DNA from: Bacteroidales bacterium | GTDB taxonomy: Bacteria > Bacteroidota > Bacteroidia > Bacteroidales > UBA7960 | Direction of reading: 5' to 3' | NCBI GenBank assembly: GCA_019429365.1 | Contig: JAHYJD010000032.1 | Span: 1 to 32,723, forward strand | Length of the DNA stretch: 32,723 nucleotides | Shown: piece by piece, positions 8,629-16,183 of the stretch | How positions within the stretch are numbered: the stretch's first letter is position 1 | How the letters are laid out: each line of letters begins with the position of its first letter | Translations under genes and position numbers: made by a program | The notes under the pieces: model-generated | Database searches by the model: none | The model's input: the letters and a program-made list of their open reading frames with translations, nothing else | What the model was told of the DNA's origin: nothing

Positions 8629-11433
8629 ATGTCAGAACCCCATAAGAAACTTTTCCTGCTCGATGCTATGGCATTGATATACAGGGCCTATTATGCCTTC
8701 AGTAAAAACCCCAGGATCAATTCAAAGGGGATGAACACCAGCGCTATCCTGGGTTTTGCCAACACCCTTACCGAGGTGCTAAAAAAAGAAAACCCCACCC
8801 ATATTGCCGTAGCTTTCGACTCGAAGGCGCCAACGGTAAGGCATACCGATTTTGCCGCATACAAAGCCCAGCGCCTGGAAGTGCCCGAAGATATTATTGC
8901 CTCCCTGCCTTATATCCGCAAGTTAATTGAAGGTTTCAATATACCGGTTATTGCCTTGGATGGTTACGAAGCCGACGACATTATTGGCACCCTGGCAAAA
9001 AAAGCCGAGAAAGAGGGTTTCCGGGTGTATATGATGACACCCGACAAGGATTTCGGACAATTGGTTTCTGAGAATATTTTTATGTACAAGCCTGCCCGCA
9101 TGGGCAACGGGGCTGAAATATGGGGTGTGAAGGAAGTTTGCGATAGGTATGGCATCGAACGGCCCGAACAGGTAATCGACCTGCTTGGCTTATGGGGCGA
9201 CTCTTCCGACAACATTCCGGGCGTTCCCGGTATTGGCGAAAAAAAAGCCAAAGACCTCATCCGCCAGTTTGACTCCATGGAGAACCTTTTGCAAAACCTT
9301 GATAACGTTAAAGAAAAAAGAAGTCAGCAAAACTTACGCGATTTTTCCGATCAGGCGATTATGTCGAAAAAACTGGCCACCATTATCCTCGATGTGCCTG
9401 TTGAGTTTGATGTGGAGGCCCTCAGGGTAAAAGACCCCAACGCCAAAGCCTTGCTGCCGCTTTTTGAGGAGCTTGAGTTCCGCACTTTTGCCAAAAGGGT
9501 TTTCACTGACACCGAGATCATTCCCGAAGAAAAAGCAAAAAAAGCAGTGCAAGAAAGCGGCCAAATGGACCTCTTTGGGGGATCCGGCATGTTCGACGAC
9601 GAAGCTTCGGCCGAAGAAAAACTGGAAAAACTCCTTACGGAAAAGAATTATAAGACCCTTAGCGAGGGCAAAGAACTTGATGAGTTACTTTCCCAAATCG
9701 TGAAGGAAAAACACTTTTGTTTCGACACCGAAACCACAGGTCTCGACACCATCGATGCCCAGCTGGTTGGCATCGCCTTTTGCCTGAAGGAGGGACAGGC
9801 CTGGTATCTTCCGTTTCCTGAAGATCAGGAAAAGGCGCAGGAACTGGCAGGCAAGCTCAAGGAGATTTTTGAAGATTCGACCATTGAAAAGACCGGACAG
9901 AACCTGAAGTTCGATATCGCGGTACTTCGCAACTACAACATACGCACTGAAGGAAAGCTTTTCGATACCATGCTGGCCCATTACCTGCTGCAGCCTGATA
10001 TGAGGCACAACATGGATTTGCTTGCCCAAACCTATTTGAACTATACCCCGGTAAGCATCGAAGCCCTGATAGGTCCCAAGGGAAAAAATCAGCAAACCAT
10101 GCGTTCGGTGCCACTGGAAAAAGTAACCGCCTATGCCTGCGAAGATGCCGACATTACTTTGCAACTGCGACAAGTTTTTGAACCCATGCTAAAAGAGCAA
10201 AAGCTTCTGGAACTTTTCCACACGGTTGAAACGCCATTGGTCCCGGTGCTGGCCGAAATGGAACGCCACGGCGTCAGCATTGACGAAAAAGCCCTGGACG
10301 AGTATTCAAAAGTGCTCGAGAAAAGTATTGCCACCATTGAAAACGAAATTTACGAACTGGCAGGTGTAAGATTCAACATTGGTTCGCCCAAACAACTTGG
10401 TGAAATTCTTTTTGTCCGGCTAAAAGTGTCAGAAACGGCAAAAAAAACCAAAACCAAGCAGTATAGCACCAGCGAAGATGTGCTTTCCAAGCTGGCCGAC
10501 AAACATCCTATTATCAGCAAAATTCTCGATTACCGTTCGCTAACCAAACTCAAGTCCACTTACGTGGATTCTTTGCCCAAGCTGGTGAATGAAAGAACCG
10601 GCCGCATACACACCTCCTACAACCAGGCGGTGGCAGCTACCGGCAGGCTGTCTTCGAACAACCCCAACCTGCAAAACATTCCAATTCGCACCGAAGAAGG
10701 CAGGCTCATTCGCCAGGCCTTTGTGCCGGGAGGCAAGGAGTTTACGCTGCTGGCCGCCGACTACAGCCAGATCGAGTTGCGGGTTATTGCCTCCATGAGC
10801 AAAGATGAGGCCATGATGGAAGCCTTCCGGCAAAATCTCGACATCCATACCGCCACCGCTGCCAAGGTGTACGAGGTGGAGTTGGCCGATGTAACAAAAG
10901 AGATGCGTCGCAATGCCAAAATGGTAAACTTTGGTATTGTGTATGGCATATCAGCCTTCGGCCTTGCCGAAAGGCTCAATATTACCAAACAGGAGGCCGC
11001 CCAGATCATTGATCAGTATTTTGAGAAATACCCGGGCATAAAAAAGTATATGGAAGACACCATTGCCTTTGCCCGCGAGCACGAATATGTTTCCACAATT
11101 TTAGGACGCCGCCGCTACATTAAAGACATTAACAGCGCCAACGGCATGCTGCGGGGTTATGCCGAGCGAAACGCCATCAACGCTCCGGTGCAGGGATCGG
11201 CCGCCGACATGATCAAACTGGCCATGATTGCCATTGACCAGGAAATGCAGAAAAAGAAAATGAAGTCAAGGATGATCATGCAGGTGCATGACGAACTTGT
11301 TTTTGAGGTTCACCAAAGGGAAATCGCAGAAATGAAAGCCCTGGTGGAAGAGAAGATGAAAACGGCCATGGTACTGGAAGTACCGGTAGTGGTGGAGATG
11401 AACACCGGAAGCAACTGGCTGGAAGCACATTAA
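8629..11433 (+). CDS. polA: DNA polymerase I
   Basis: The protein is 934 residues from ATG 8629 (MSEPHKKLFLLDAMALIYRA). An upstream TTG at 8542 would read through a terminator and promoter, so it is rejected. The N-terminal 5'-3' nuclease shows DGYEADDIIGTLA, TPDKDFGQL and GDSSDNIPGVPGIGEKKA. The central 3'-5' exonuclease keeps its metal-binding residues: FDTETTGLD near 365-373, NLKFD, and YACEDAD. Proofreading is therefore probably active, unlike in some bacterial Pol I enzymes. The polymerase domain has motif A (DYSQIELR, Asp711), motif B (RRNAKMVNFGIVYG) and motif C (HDE, 887-889). It fills gaps and removes RNA primers in replication and excision repair. The gene is monocistronic, with its own promoter and a strong terminator. 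Confidence 0.97.
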   Translation: MSEPHKKLFLLDAMALIYRAYYAFSKNPRINSKGMNTSAILGFANTLTEVLKKENPTHIAVAFDSKAPTVRHTDFAAYKAQRLEVPEDIIASLPYIRKLIEGFNIPVIALDGYEADDIIGTLAKKAEKEGFRVYMMTPDKDFGQLVSENIFMYKPARMGNGAEIWGVKEVCDRYGIERPEQVIDLLGLWGDSSDNIPGVPGIGEKKAKDLIRQFDSMENLLQNLDNVKEKRSQQNLRDFSDQAIMSKKLATIILDVPVEFDVEALRVKDPNAKALLPLFEELEFRTFAKRVFTDTEIIPEEKAKKAVQESGQMDLFGGSGMFDDEASAEEKLEKLLTEKNYKTLSEGKELDELLSQIVKEKHFCFDTETTGLDTIDAQLVGIAFCLKEGQAWYLPFPEDQEKAQELAGKLKEIFEDSTIEKTGQNLKFDIAVLRNYNIRTEGKLFDTMLAHYLLQPDMRHNMDLLAQTYLNYTPVSIEALIGPKGKNQQTMRSVPLEKVTAYACEDADITLQLRQVFEPMLKEQKLLELFHTVETPLVPVLAEMERHGVSIDEKALDEYSKVLEKSIATIENEIYELAGVRFNIGSPKQLGEILFVRLKVSETAKKTKTKQYSTSEDVLSKLADKHPIISKILDYRSLTKLKSTYVDSLPKLVNERTGRIHTSYNQAVAATGRLSSNNPNLQNIPIRTEEGRLIRQAFVPGGKEFTLLAADYSQIELRVIASMSKDEAMMEAFRQNLDIHTATAAKVYEVELADVTKEMRRNAKMVNFGIVYGISAFGLAERLNITKQEAAQIIDQYFEKYPGIKKYMEDTIAFAREHEYVSTILGRRRYIKDINSANGMLRGYAERNAINAPVQGSAADMIKLAMIAIDQEMQKKKMKSRMIMQVHDELVFEVHQREIAEMKALVEEKMKTAMVLEVPVVVEMNTGSNWLEAH

Positions 11434-11468
11434 AAAAAAGAGGCTGCGAAAAACAGCCTCTTTTTTTT
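11432..11468 (+). terminator. Bidirectional terminator between polA and the lytic transglycosylase gene
   Basis: The stem pairs 11432-11446 with 11454-11468 without mismatch: eight A-T pairs outside an AGAGGCTG/CAGCCTCT core, with a 7-base loop. The A and T runs make it work in both directions. It starts within the polA stop codon and includes the first bases of the stop codon of the opposite gene. Confidence 0.88.
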
Positions 11469-12915
11469 ATCCTCCTACTGCATTTTTATAATGCTCGTAT
11501 CGTTCAAGAATTTCGTACACGTACTGGTAAGGCTCCTCACCCCTGGCAAATCCAAACCGGACCACCTCGTCCTGGTAATACTTGGGCTTTGATTTGTTGA
11601 GGATAAAGTAGTCCACATTATCTTTCCAAATATTAGGATCTTTTTCGTACTTCTCGGCCAGACGCCGGGCATCGAGCACGTGCCCAATGCCTACGTTATA
11701 GGCAGCAAGCACAAACTTGATCCTTTCGTCGTCGTCGGCCACCTGTTCCTTCAGTATATTGTCGAGCCAGCGCAGATAGCGCACTCCGGCAAGAATATGC
11801 TCAGGCACGCTGGAAGCTGAATCCACATTGAGGGTTTCGGCCGTAGTAGGCATTAACTGCATAATACCCATGGCTCCTGCCCAGGAAACCGCATCATGGT
11901 TAAAGCGCGACTCCTGGTAAGCCAGTGAGGCAATGAGGCGCCAGTCCCAGCCAACAATGCTGGCATACTGTTTAAAGTAGGTATCGAAAACAGAAATATT
12001 GCCGCCGCCCAGCGAGTTGTAGGAGCTTTTGGCTATATACAAGCTACGCGGATTGTTGTAATATTTGCTGTAAATACCTGCAAACTGGCTGGTTGCTTTA
12101 AAATCGCGCATCCATTCATTAATTGCCTCGAGCAGCAGGGGCATATCTTTTTTTACAGCCCACGACAGGTTCTGGGGAAAACTCAGCGGCGTGCGCGTAT
12201 CAATACCGGCATAGTAATTCTGGTTGATACGGGCAAGCTGTTCGTCGCTCACGGTGTACTCAATCTCTCCATGGGCAACCATTTCAATAAGCTGCTCCAC
12301 TTCAAGGTCCATTTCCACAATCTGAATGGGGTGGCCAATCTCTTCCATGAGGTTGCGAAGGCGCTCCACAAAAGCTGAATTGCGCTGCACATGGACGGTC
12401 TTCCCGGCCAGATCGAGCTGGTTGCGCACCAGGCGGTCTTCAATATCGGAGGAGCGCATGGCAAGCCAGTTGGCTGGTTTACGCTGTACAAGCACCTGGC
12501 GCGATTGGCCATGGGGCTCAGTAAAACTTACAATACGGCTCCTCGATTTGGTAACCGTAAGGTCAAGGGCAATCACATCACATTCATTTTCTGCCAGCAG
12601 GCAGTTAAGGTTTTCTTCCAGGTCGTTGGTGGCATACACCTCCAGTTCAACCCCTATATGAGCGGCAAAAAGCCTGAGTAATTCAAGGTGAAAGCCCATA
12701 GGTTCGCCACGATACACAAAATAATTGGTAGAATTGTAGTTCGTGGTAGCCCTCAGCACGCCTCTTTCGAGGATCTGAGGAAGGTCTACGGTTTGATCCT
12801 TTTCTATTGCCGACAACTGATCTTCGGACTTAAGTCCGCGTATGATAAAAAATACTGAGAAGATCAGGAGGGAAAAGGCAACGAAGAAGAGAATCTGTTT
12901 TCGTTGTGTAAGCAT
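11467..12915 (-). CDS. MltF-like membrane-bound lytic murein transglycosylase
   Basis: The 482-residue protein begins with a membrane anchor or uncleaved signal (KQILFFVAFSLLIFSVFFII, residues 6-25). It has a periplasmic solute-binding-protein family 3 domain (about 45-275, GVLRATTNYNSTNYFVYRGE, then MGFHLELLRLFA) and a C-terminal SLT lysozyme-like domain (about 315-470). The catalytic Glu is Glu335 in AYQESRFNHDAVSWAGA, followed by MGIMQLMPTTA and AAYNVGIGHV, as in the MltF/Slt family. It cleaves the glycan backbone of peptidoglycan to give 1,6-anhydromuramic ends. In MltF the SBP-like domain is thought to control activity by binding muropeptides. The gene is alone on its strand and convergent with polA. 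The symbol mltF is avoided because Bacteroidota carry several such paralogs. Confidence 0.88.
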   Translation of the reverse strand: MLTQRKQILFFVAFSLLIFSVFFIIRGLKSEDQLSAIEKDQTVDLPQILERGVLRATTNYNSTNYFVYRGEPMGFHLELLRLFAAHIGVELEVYATNDLEENLNCLLAENECDVIALDLTVTKSRSRIVSFTEPHGQSRQVLVQRKPANWLAMRSSDIEDRLVRNQLDLAGKTVHVQRNSAFVERLRNLMEEIGHPIQIVEMDLEVEQLIEMVAHGEIEYTVSDEQLARINQNYYAGIDTRTPLSFPQNLSWAVKKDMPLLLEAINEWMRDFKATSQFAGIYSKYYNNPRSLYIAKSSYNSLGGGNISVFDTYFKQYASIVGWDWRLIASLAYQESRFNHDAVSWAGAMGIMQLMPTTAETLNVDSASSVPEHILAGVRYLRWLDNILKEQVADDDERIKFVLAAYNVGIGHVLDARRLAEKYEKDPNIWKDNVDYFILNKSKPKYYQDEVVRFGFARGEEPYQYVYEILERYEHYKNAVGG

Positions 12916-12947
12916 TTAAAAAAATTTCGTTGCTACTAAAAAGCCGA

Positions 12948-12955
12948 CAAAGGTA
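12948..12955 (-). promoter_or_regulatory. -7 promoter element for the lytic transglycosylase gene
   Basis: The minus strand reads TACCTTTG, a full match to TAnnTTTG, 33 bases upstream of the ATG. No good TTTG -33 partner was found. Confidence 0.45.
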
Positions 12956-13074
12956 CAAAAAAAACCAATACCAGCATACTTAAATATATTTGGTTCAAAT
13001 ACAATAGATAAAGTTAAGTTTAAATCCGCTTAAAACTTTGTTTTCATTTACCATTTTATTAACAGCTGCTTGCG

Positions 13075-13082
13075 TAACTTTG
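13075..13082 (+). promoter_or_regulatory. -7 promoter element upstream of the holB-ricT-gldH-PBP cluster
   Basis: TAACTTTG matches TAnnTTTG. It lies about 184 bases before the start at 13266, a long leader for this organism type, so a nearer promoter may have been missed. No -33 partner is clear. Confidence 0.35.
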
Positions 13083-13265
13083 TTCATAAACAACCAAAGC
13101 CCAATAAAAACAACCATTTTTTCTTTCTCTTTCAAAATTTTTTGTTGATAAAAACCTTTGAACGATGGCATTTAACAAATACCGGGCCATAAATTTTTGA
13201 TGTCAGGTTGGGCATTTGAAAAAATTCATGTAGGTTTGGGTGGCCTAAATCAGAAAGGAATTTAA

Positions 13266-14411
13266 ATGTTTTTTAAAGATGTGGTGGGTCACGAGACCCT
13301 CAAAAAACAACTGATTGTAAATGTTTCGAAGAACCGGATCAGTCATGCCCAACTATTTCTCGGGCCTGAGGGATCGGGTAAGTTAGCCCTGGCGCTGGCA
13401 TATGCCCGCTATATCCACTGCCGCAACCGAGGCCCTGAAGATGCTTGCGGAAGCTGTCCTTCGTGCATCAAATTCAACAAACTCGAACATCCCGACCTGC
13501 ACTTTTACTTCCCAACAGCCAAGGTTAAAGGCATGGATGATGACGAAGAAAAAAAACCACGCAGCAAGCTGTTTTATGGACCGTGGCGCGAGATACTGCT
13601 GGACTCTCCTTATTTCCACTACAGTGACTGGCTTGAAAAACTGGGCGTTCAAAACCAGCAAACCATAATTTATTCTGAAGACTGCAACGACATTATCAAG
13701 GACTTGGGCCTGAAAGCCTTTGAAAGCCCTTATAAAATTGTGATCATATGGATGATAGAAAAGTTGCAGCATCAGGCTGCCCCAAAATTGCTTAAAACAT
13801 TGGAGGAGCCGCCCGGTGGCACGGTGTTTCTTCTGATTTCGGAAAACAAAGATGACATCCTGAAAACCATATTGTCGCGCGCCCAGTTGGTAAAGATTCC
13901 CTTGATTGCCGATGAGGATATGGAGCATTACCTTGAAAAAAAGCTTGGCCGGCCACCGGCCCAGGCCAGGCAAATTGCCTTTCTGGCCGGGGGAAATTTT
14001 GCCGAAGCCCTACGCATTATGCAAAGCAACAATGAGCCTCAGGAAGATTTTGGCATTTTCCGCGAATGGATGCGCCTTTGCTTTCAAAAAAAGGTGAAGG
14101 ATTTGCTGGCATGGGTCGACAAGTTTTCGCGCGCTGGCCGCGAGCGCCAAAAAGCCATGCTGCAATACGGGCTTACCATCTTCAGGCAGTGCCTGTTGCA
14201 AAACTATCATGCCGGGCAAGCCCTGAGGCTCGAAGGTGAGCAGCGCGAGTTCATTGAAAAGTTCTCTCCCTTTGTTAACCACAGCAACGCCCTCGAAATT
14301 ATTGAAGCTTTCAATCAAGCCATCTACCACGTGGAGCGAAATGCCAATCCGAAAATTTTGTTTACTGACCTCTCCTTTAATTTGGCACGGCTGTTCAGGC
14401 AGGGCAAATAA
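13266..14411 (+). CDS. holB: DNA polymerase III delta' subunit (clamp-loader component)
   Basis: The protein is 381 residues from ATG 13266. The N-terminal AAA+ fold has a P-loop-like GPEGSGKL (33-40) and a structural zinc site with cysteines 52, 61, 64 and 67 (C-x8-C-x2-C-x2-C), typical of delta' and DnaX. The Walker B region reads IIWMIEKLQ, and the SRAQ motif near 204 stands for the usual SRC/SRAQ arginine motif. The segment KLLKTLEEPPGGTVFLL is highly characteristic. The delta' subunit is part of the clamp loader that places the beta sliding clamp on primed DNA. An insertion of about 40 residues with charged stretches (DDDEEKKPRSK) follows the zinc site. It leads a four-gene cluster (delta', RicT, GldH, PBP1A), an arrangement I recall from other Bacteroidota. 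Confidence 0.92.
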   Translation: MFFKDVVGHETLKKQLIVNVSKNRISHAQLFLGPEGSGKLALALAYARYIHCRNRGPEDACGSCPSCIKFNKLEHPDLHFYFPTAKVKGMDDDEEKKPRSKLFYGPWREILLDSPYFHYSDWLEKLGVQNQQTIIYSEDCNDIIKDLGLKAFESPYKIVIIWMIEKLQHQAAPKLLKTLEEPPGGTVFLLISENKDDILKTILSRAQLVKIPLIADEDMEHYLEKKLGRPPAQARQIAFLAGGNFAEALRIMQSNNEPQEDFGIFREWMRLCFQKKVKDLLAWVDKFSRAGRERQKAMLQYGLTIFRQCLLQNYHAGQALRLEGEQREFIEKFSPFVNHSNALEIIEAFNQAIYHVERNANPKILFTDLSFNLARLFRQGK

Positions 14412-14421
14412 GATTATTTGC

Positions 14422-14429
14422 TAACTTTG
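14422..14429 (+). promoter_or_regulatory. Possible internal promoter upstream of ricT
   Basis: TAACTTTG matches TAnnTTTG exactly, in the 41-base gap between the delta' gene and the RicT gene, 23 bases before the TTG start. It may allow ricT-gldH-PBP transcription independent of holB. No -33 element at normal spacing was seen. Confidence 0.4.
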
Positions 14430-14452
14430 TGAGATTTTAATCCGGAAAACCC

Positions 14453-15634
14453 TTGGATACTATAGACGACCAGGACTTTTTGACACGCGGCTGCCGTTGT
14501 GCACCCCAGCCCCATACCAGGCAAACCCGGGTTGCATCACATGCATGCAACAAGCTGGATGCCATCGACTGGCTGAAAGACATAAAGTCGCCCGACATAT
14601 ACCCCGCTTTCGACCTTGTGGAAGTTCGCTTCAAAAATGGTCGTAAGGATTTTTTTCGCTGCACGCCCGATATGGACCTCGAAGCCGGAGACATTGTGGC
14701 CGTGGAGGCCTCTCCAGGCCACGACATTGGCATTGTGTCGCTCACCGGACAAGTGGTAAAACTGCAAATGAAGAGCAAGAAGGTAAACCCCGAAAGCAAT
14801 GATTTGCGCAGAGTTTACCGCAAGGCCAAAATTTCTGATGTAGAAAAATGGGTAGCTGCCGTGAAGCAGGAGGATGAAACCATGTATCGCTCACGCGAAA
14901 TGGCTTCACGCCTGAAGCTCGACATGAAGATCAGCGATGTGGAATACCAGGGCGACCGCACTAAAGCTATCTTTTACTATACTGCCGATGAGCGGGTCGA
15001 CTTTCGCGAGCTCATCCGCGTGCTGGCCGATGCCTTCAGCGTGCGCATTGAAATGCGGCAAATAGGCATGCGTCAGGAAGCCAGCCGCCTGGGCGGTATT
15101 GGCTCTTGCGGACGCGAGCTGTGCTGCGCCACCTGGCTTACCAGCTTCAGGTCGGTATCGACCAACGCCGCACGCACCCAGCAACTCTCCCTGAACCCCC
15201 AGAAACTGGCAGGGCAGTGCAGCAAACTTAAATGCTGCATCAATTACGAAAACGACTGCTACCTCGACTACCAAAAAGCCCTGCCCGACAACGTAAACGA
15301 ACTGTACACCAAAAAAGGACGGGCGTTTCTGCAGAAAATCGATGTACTCAGGGGTTTTATGGGCTACTCCTATGCCGACAGCCCCGGCAGCATTGTTATG
15401 CTAACCACCGAAAGAGTGAAAGAAATAAAAGAGGCCAACATTCGCAATGTTCGACCCAACGACCTCATCGATGAGCAGCAGGCAGGTGATCCGAATTCCG
15501 CTTCGCGCGAAAAGCGGCCATTTGAAATGGAGAACAACCTGGAAGACAGCCTTACCCGCTTTGACCAGCCTGCAGGCAAGTCGCGCAAAAAAAAGAAAAA
15601 GAACAGACCTGGAAAAAACTTTAACAAATCCTGA
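14453..15634 (+). CDS. ricT: RicT/PSP1 family iron-sulfur regulatory protein
   Basis: The 393-residue protein starts at TTG 14453. No ATG occurs in frame near the beginning, and the conserved N-terminus lies right after this codon. It has a Cys-containing N-terminus (Cys14, Cys16, Cys32), then CNKLDAIDWLKDI, which is common to the Bacteroidota form. A PSP1 domain follows (ADERVDFRELIRVLADAF), with the conserved cluster CGRELCC (219-225) and GQCSKLKCC (Cys256, 261, 262). In Bacillus, RicT (YaaT) with RicA and RicF binds [4Fe-4S] clusters and directs RNase Y to mRNAs. The role in Bacteroidota is less clear. The C-terminus is a lysine-rich tail (SRKKKKKNRPGKN), which may bind nucleic acid. It lies between holB and gldH in one direction. 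Confidence 0.88.
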   Translation: MDTIDDQDFLTRGCRCAPQPHTRQTRVASHACNKLDAIDWLKDIKSPDIYPAFDLVEVRFKNGRKDFFRCTPDMDLEAGDIVAVEASPGHDIGIVSLTGQVVKLQMKSKKVNPESNDLRRVYRKAKISDVEKWVAAVKQEDETMYRSREMASRLKLDMKISDVEYQGDRTKAIFYYTADERVDFRELIRVLADAFSVRIEMRQIGMRQEASRLGGIGSCGRELCCATWLTSFRSVSTNAARTQQLSLNPQKLAGQCSKLKCCINYENDCYLDYQKALPDNVNELYTKKGRAFLQKIDVLRGFMGYSYADSPGSIVMLTTERVKEIKEANIRNVRPNDLIDEQQAGDPNSASREKRPFEMENNLEDSLTRFDQPAGKSRKKKKKNRPGKNFNKS

Positions 15635-15668
15635 CCACCGCTGGCCAGGCCCCAACTCCAACAACATT

Positions 15669-16142
15669 ATGCTTTGGTCCGAAAAAAAGTTGCTTTTTAT
15701 TGCCATGATGGCAATGCTATTGCTTTCTGCATGTGACCGCCAGGTGGTTTTTGAAAAAAACCAGGCGATCCCGTCCGAGGGCTGGAACTATCAGGACAAA
15801 ATTAAATTCGAAGCCGAAGTAAACGATACTGCCAGCCTCCATAACCTATACATTAACATTAGGAACACCACCGATTACGGCTTCAGCAATCTTTATCTTT
15901 TCTTGGATATTGAGTTTCCTGATGGCACCGCCCTGCGCGACACCATTGAGTGTTTACTTGCCGACCGAACCGGCCAATGGACAGGCAAGGGATTTGGTAA
16001 GATCCGCTCGAACAGCTTTCTGTTTCGAACTGATGTGTGGTTTCCCGAGCAAGGAAACTATGTTTTCACCATGGAGCAAGCCATGCGCACCCAGTTGCTT
16101 GAAGGCATTGCCGATGTGGGCCTTCGCATTGAAAGAAAATAA
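15669..16142 (+). CDS. gldH: Gliding motility lipoprotein GldH
   Basis: The 157-residue lipoprotein begins at ATG 15669. The frame stays open back to 15447, but that part overlaps ricT and has no signal peptide, so it is rejected. A lipoprotein signal ends with lipobox LSAC (Cys22). The body (WNYQDKIKFEAEVNDTASLH, NLYLFLDIEFPDGT, then GFGKIRSNSFLFRTDVWFP) matches GldH. GldH is a lipoprotein required for gliding in Flavobacterium; homologs also occur in non-gliding species with a type IX system. Its molecular role is not established. It sits 34 bases after ricT and 41 bases before the PBP gene, which suggests one transcript. Confidence 0.88.
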   Translation: MLWSEKKLLFIAMMAMLLLSACDRQVVFEKNQAIPSEGWNYQDKIKFEAEVNDTASLHNLYINIRNTTDYGFSNLYLFLDIEFPDGTALRDTIECLLADRTGQWTGKGFGKIRSNSFLFRTDVWFPEQGNYVFTMEQAMRTQLLEGIADVGLRIERK

Positions 16143-16183
16143 TATTTTTTTTTGCCCGTTCACCTTACAAACAAATTTTTACG

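Larger units (their letters stand above)
12916..13265 (+). other. 350-base AT-rich intergenic region with divergent promoter elements and two minute open frames
   Basis: On the minus strand TACCTTTG (12955-12948) matches the -7 consensus 33 bases before the transglycosylase start. On the plus strand TAACTTTG (13075-13082) also matches and would give a leader of roughly 175 bases for the DNA polymerase III delta' gene. Within that leader lie two tiny frames, 13165-13200 (11 codons) and 13200-13265 (21 codons). They overlap as TGATG, and the second stops immediately before the ATG at 13266. AAAGGA at 13254-13259 is the likely ribosome site for the real gene. No RNA gene or clear hairpin was recognised. 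Confidence 0.4.

Noticed and set aside
15447-15668. Long frame that would fuse 74 residues before GldH
   Set aside because: It overlaps ricT in another frame. The lipoprotein signal and lipobox require the start at 15669.
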